From NCBI RefSeq assembly GCF_002019665.1, contig NZ_KV917375.1, positions 2,522,702 to 2,586,701 on the forward strand: a stretch of 64,000 bases of DNA, read 5' to 3'. Positions within the stretch are counted from its first letter, which is position 1. Each line of letters begins with the position of its first letter. Under the pieces are notes generated by a model that made no database searches, was not told where the DNA came from, and saw nothing but the letters and a program-made list of their open reading frames with translations. Shown here piece after piece: positions 62,453 through 64,000 of the stretch. The DNA comes from Sutcliffiella halmapala (GTDB lineage: Bacteria; Bacillota; Bacilli; Bacillales; Bacillaceae_I). Both the position numbers and the translations under genes were made by a program.

Positions 62453-62724
62453 CAGTCCAGATTAACTCTTGTATTACCTACTAGACTAATATTGCGCAGC
62501 AAGTTATTAACCAACTTGCATATATACGCATAGTTTCATAAGTGGAATAAATAATTTACTTAAACCTATCTTCCAACCAAATAAGTAAAAATATATGAGA
62601 ATTGAAAGGGACTTTTTCTATAAAACCTAAAACATACTAAGATTAATTAAATCCCCATCTCTATTTACGAACGATTTAATCTAAATGCCCTTTTAAAGTA
62701 CACTTTTGATTTTTAGAGTACCTA

Positions 62725-62854
62725 GCTGTTGATTGGAGCACAAGGCGAAGACTCCTTGCTTAGAGGTAGCGTTTTGTGGAGACCCCACAGGCGAAGCCGA
62801 GGAGGCTCCACAAGCGCCCCGCGGAAAGCGAAGCCTTGGGCGGAAATCAACAGC
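62725..62854. repeat. GC-rich fold-back repeat, copy 2 (opposite orientation)
   Basis: A 130-base GC-rich island bounded by GCTGTTGATT and its exact complement AATCAACAGC. The core (GGAGGCTCCACAAGCGCC) is the complement of that in copy 1 at 17833-17967. The end sequences differ from copy 1 but are still complementary to each other. Confidence 0.8.
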
Positions 62855-62873
62855 GGTGTTTAACAGAGTCCAA

Positions 62874-62931
62874 AAAAATCCGAACTAATGCAAAACTCTA
62901 CTTAGAATTTCGCATAATAGTTCGGATTTTT
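62874..62931 (-). terminator. Intrinsic terminator of the MFS gene
   Basis: AAAAATCCGAACTA pairs with TAGTTCGGATTTTT around a 30-base loop. It lies about 45 bases after the MFS stop codon and has a T-run on the minus strand. Confidence 0.8.
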
Positions 62932-62976
62932 CTTTAACAAATATTCTTTTGTCCCAGCCTCTTTCCGGAAGGCGAA

Positions 62977-64000
62977 TTAATAGTTAGACTTGTAATTTCT
63001 AAACGTCTGCCCTCTCCATAAAATCGCAAGAGCAATAATTAATCCAACAATAGAAAAGGACAAAATGACTAATTGAATATCAAATCCTCTAGAAACGAGT
63101 AAAGTTACACTTGCATAGGCAAGCGGATCAAACCCATTCATAGCTAAGAAGACAATACTCATGACCCTCCCCATAATGCGTGGATCCGTATCTTCTTGTG
63201 CGGAAGTGAAAAACGGGATTGCAACAAAGGTCATGGTAAATCCAATGAAGAACGCTAATGCTGTCAAAATATATAAATTAGGAATTTGACTAAATGCTAT
63301 CGCTACGATTAATGTTGCGATTAATCCAGTAATCGAGGTTAATCCTCTACGGCGTATTTTGATCATACCGATTATTGCTGTACTTACTAGCATCCCACCC
63401 CCTAAAGCTGCATCAATGTAACTAAGATTAATGGGTGTCCCTCCATACGTTTCCACTAAAATTGGGATTGCAATGGATATCGCTCCGAAGGCAAAAAAGT
63501 TTAACGTAATTAAAATAAGGATACCTGTAACTAAAAATTCACTTGCTTTTACATAGGAAAACCCTTCTATGAGATCTTTAAGCGGTGTTTGTTTAATTGT
63601 ATTGTCTACAGGACCTTCTTTTAATAAAGGTGGAAACATAAAAAAGGCAGACAAAAGAACAATAATAGCCGAGACTAAATAACTAGTGGTTACGCCAGCG
63701 AATTCCATGACACTCCCACATATAATAGGTCCAATAACAAAACCAATCTGACCCAATCCCTGAATGACGGCATTTGCTTGTTGTATTTGGTTTTTCTGTA
63801 CTATTTTCGGGATTAAGGATGTCCCAGCTGGTCCAGAAAAAGCATCTAATGTTCCAAAAAAGAATCCTAAAATGATCAGGTATACAAATGTTAATTGATC
63901 TGCATTGTTCAATAAAAATATGATAACTAGTAGAATTCCTTGAATGGAACTCGTACTGAACATAATGGTCGTCTTCTTGAATTTATCAGCGAGAACCCCA
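62977..64000 (-). CDS. Major facilitator superfamily transporter (partial, N-terminus outside the window)
   Basis: The gene runs off the right edge; the frame is open from the last base, reading GVLADKFKKTTIMFSTSSIQ, where GVLADKFKK is the MFS motif A between helices 2 and 3. About ten further helices follow, including FGTLDAFSGPAGTSLIPKIV and GRVMSIVFLAMNGFDPLAY. The pattern is that of the MFS_3/macrolide-efflux-like branch (DHA3). The first two helices are missing only because of the window. Substrate unknown. Confidence 0.88.
   Translation of the reverse strand, partial: GVLADKFKKTTIMFSTSSIQGILLVIIFLLNNADQLTFVYLIILGFFFGTLDAFSGPAGTSLIPKIVQKNQIQQANAVIQGLGQIGFVIGPIICGSVMEFAGVTTSYLVSAIIVLLSAFFMFPPLLKEGPVDNTIKQTPLKDLIEGFSYVKASEFLVTGILILITLNFFAFGAISIAIPILVETYGGTPINLSYIDAALGGGMLVSTAIIGMIKIRRRGLTSITGLIATLIVAIAFSQIPNLYILTALAFFIGFTMTFVAIPFFTSAQEDTDPRIMGRVMSIVFLAMNGFDPLAYASVTLLVSRGFDIQLVILSFSIVGLIIALAILWRGQTFRNYKSNY

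Larger units (their letters stand above)
61924..62976. other. Gene-poor stretch of about 1 kb
   Basis: Holds a decayed third copy of the small membrane protein gene (62330-62452), the GC-rich repeat (62725-62854) and a terminator (62874-62931). The remainder (61924-62220 and 62453-62724) is plain AT-rich DNA without a frame supported by a ribosome site. Confidence 0.55.

Noticed and set aside
1-64000. CRISPR arrays, prophage, insertion sequences, tRNA or rRNA genes
   Set aside because: No regularly spaced repeats, phage structural genes, transposase motifs, or tRNA/rRNA-like sequence were seen on either strand.

Overview
This is a chromosomal window from a low-GC, spore-forming member of the Bacillaceae. 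Shine-Dalgarno sites are strong (AAGGAGG type), several starts are TTG or GTG, intergenic DNA is AT-rich, and sporulation/germination-type genes (a SpoIIP-like amidase, CwlJ) and T-box leaders are present. There is no rRNA, tRNA, CRISPR array, prophage or intact insertion sequence. Most genes lie on the minus strand in short operons separated by intrinsic terminators. The content reads as accessory Bacillus chromosome: drug export, DNA alkylation repair, small-molecule enzymes, Nudix and HAD hydrolases, GNAT acetyltransferases, lipoproteins and small membrane proteins.

Region by region. 1-6.7 kb: the start of a DIP1984-family gene (cut by the window edge), a lipoprotein, a class I (archaeal-type) lysyl-tRNA synthetase behind a T-box with a probable AAA specifier, oligoendopeptidase F, and a DUF3231 protein. 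6.9-9 kb: a three-gene adaptive response operon (AdaA, AlkA, O6-methylguanine methyltransferase) with overlapping genes. 9.3-14.2 kb: an SMP-30 family hydrolase, a truncated MocR/aminotransferase pseudogene, GrpB, and several membrane or repeat proteins. 14.3-20.7 kb: an ABC-2 exporter (ATPase plus two permeases) and a NarL-type two-component system that resemble the B. subtilis LnrJKLMN linearmycin system, but split by a GNAT gene and a GC-rich fold-back repeat.

21-35 kb: Nudix, VOC, alpha/beta hydrolase and small cysteine-rich genes (two tiny genes at 24.4-24.9 kb); a CcdA/ResA-type thiol redox pair; an ECF sigma factor overlapping a gene for a membrane-anchored SpoIIP-like amidase that sits in the anti-sigma position; CwlJ; a GyrI/Nudix/HAD/DinB run; and the intact copy of a three-copy small membrane protein family. 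35-41 kb: a five-gene catabolic operon (HisD/HpsN-like dehydrogenase, GntP permease, SDR, 3-hydroxyacyl-CoA-type dehydrogenase, LacI regulator). Its promoter region carries two identical TGAATACGTATTCA palindromes and a cre-like site. Its substrate is unknown and it is the best candidate here for an undescribed pathway.

41-49 kb: a VanZ-like protein, two GNATs, two Nudix proteins, a mini zinc-finger protein, and a type 2 (eukaryote-like) isoleucyl-tRNA synthetase behind a T-box with an ATC specifier. 49-57 kb: lipoproteins, a GC-rich DinB gene that looks foreign, an AlkD-like protein, a uridine-kinase-like protein, DUF3888 and other secreted proteins, and decayed genes. 57-64 kb: an ArsR regulator with a quinone-oxidoreductase-like enzyme; a dehydratase/ornithine-cyclodeaminase-like pair resembling EutBC or BhcBD, whose leader contains a strong terminator hairpin; a second copy of the GC-rich repeat; and a partial MFS transporter running off the window end.
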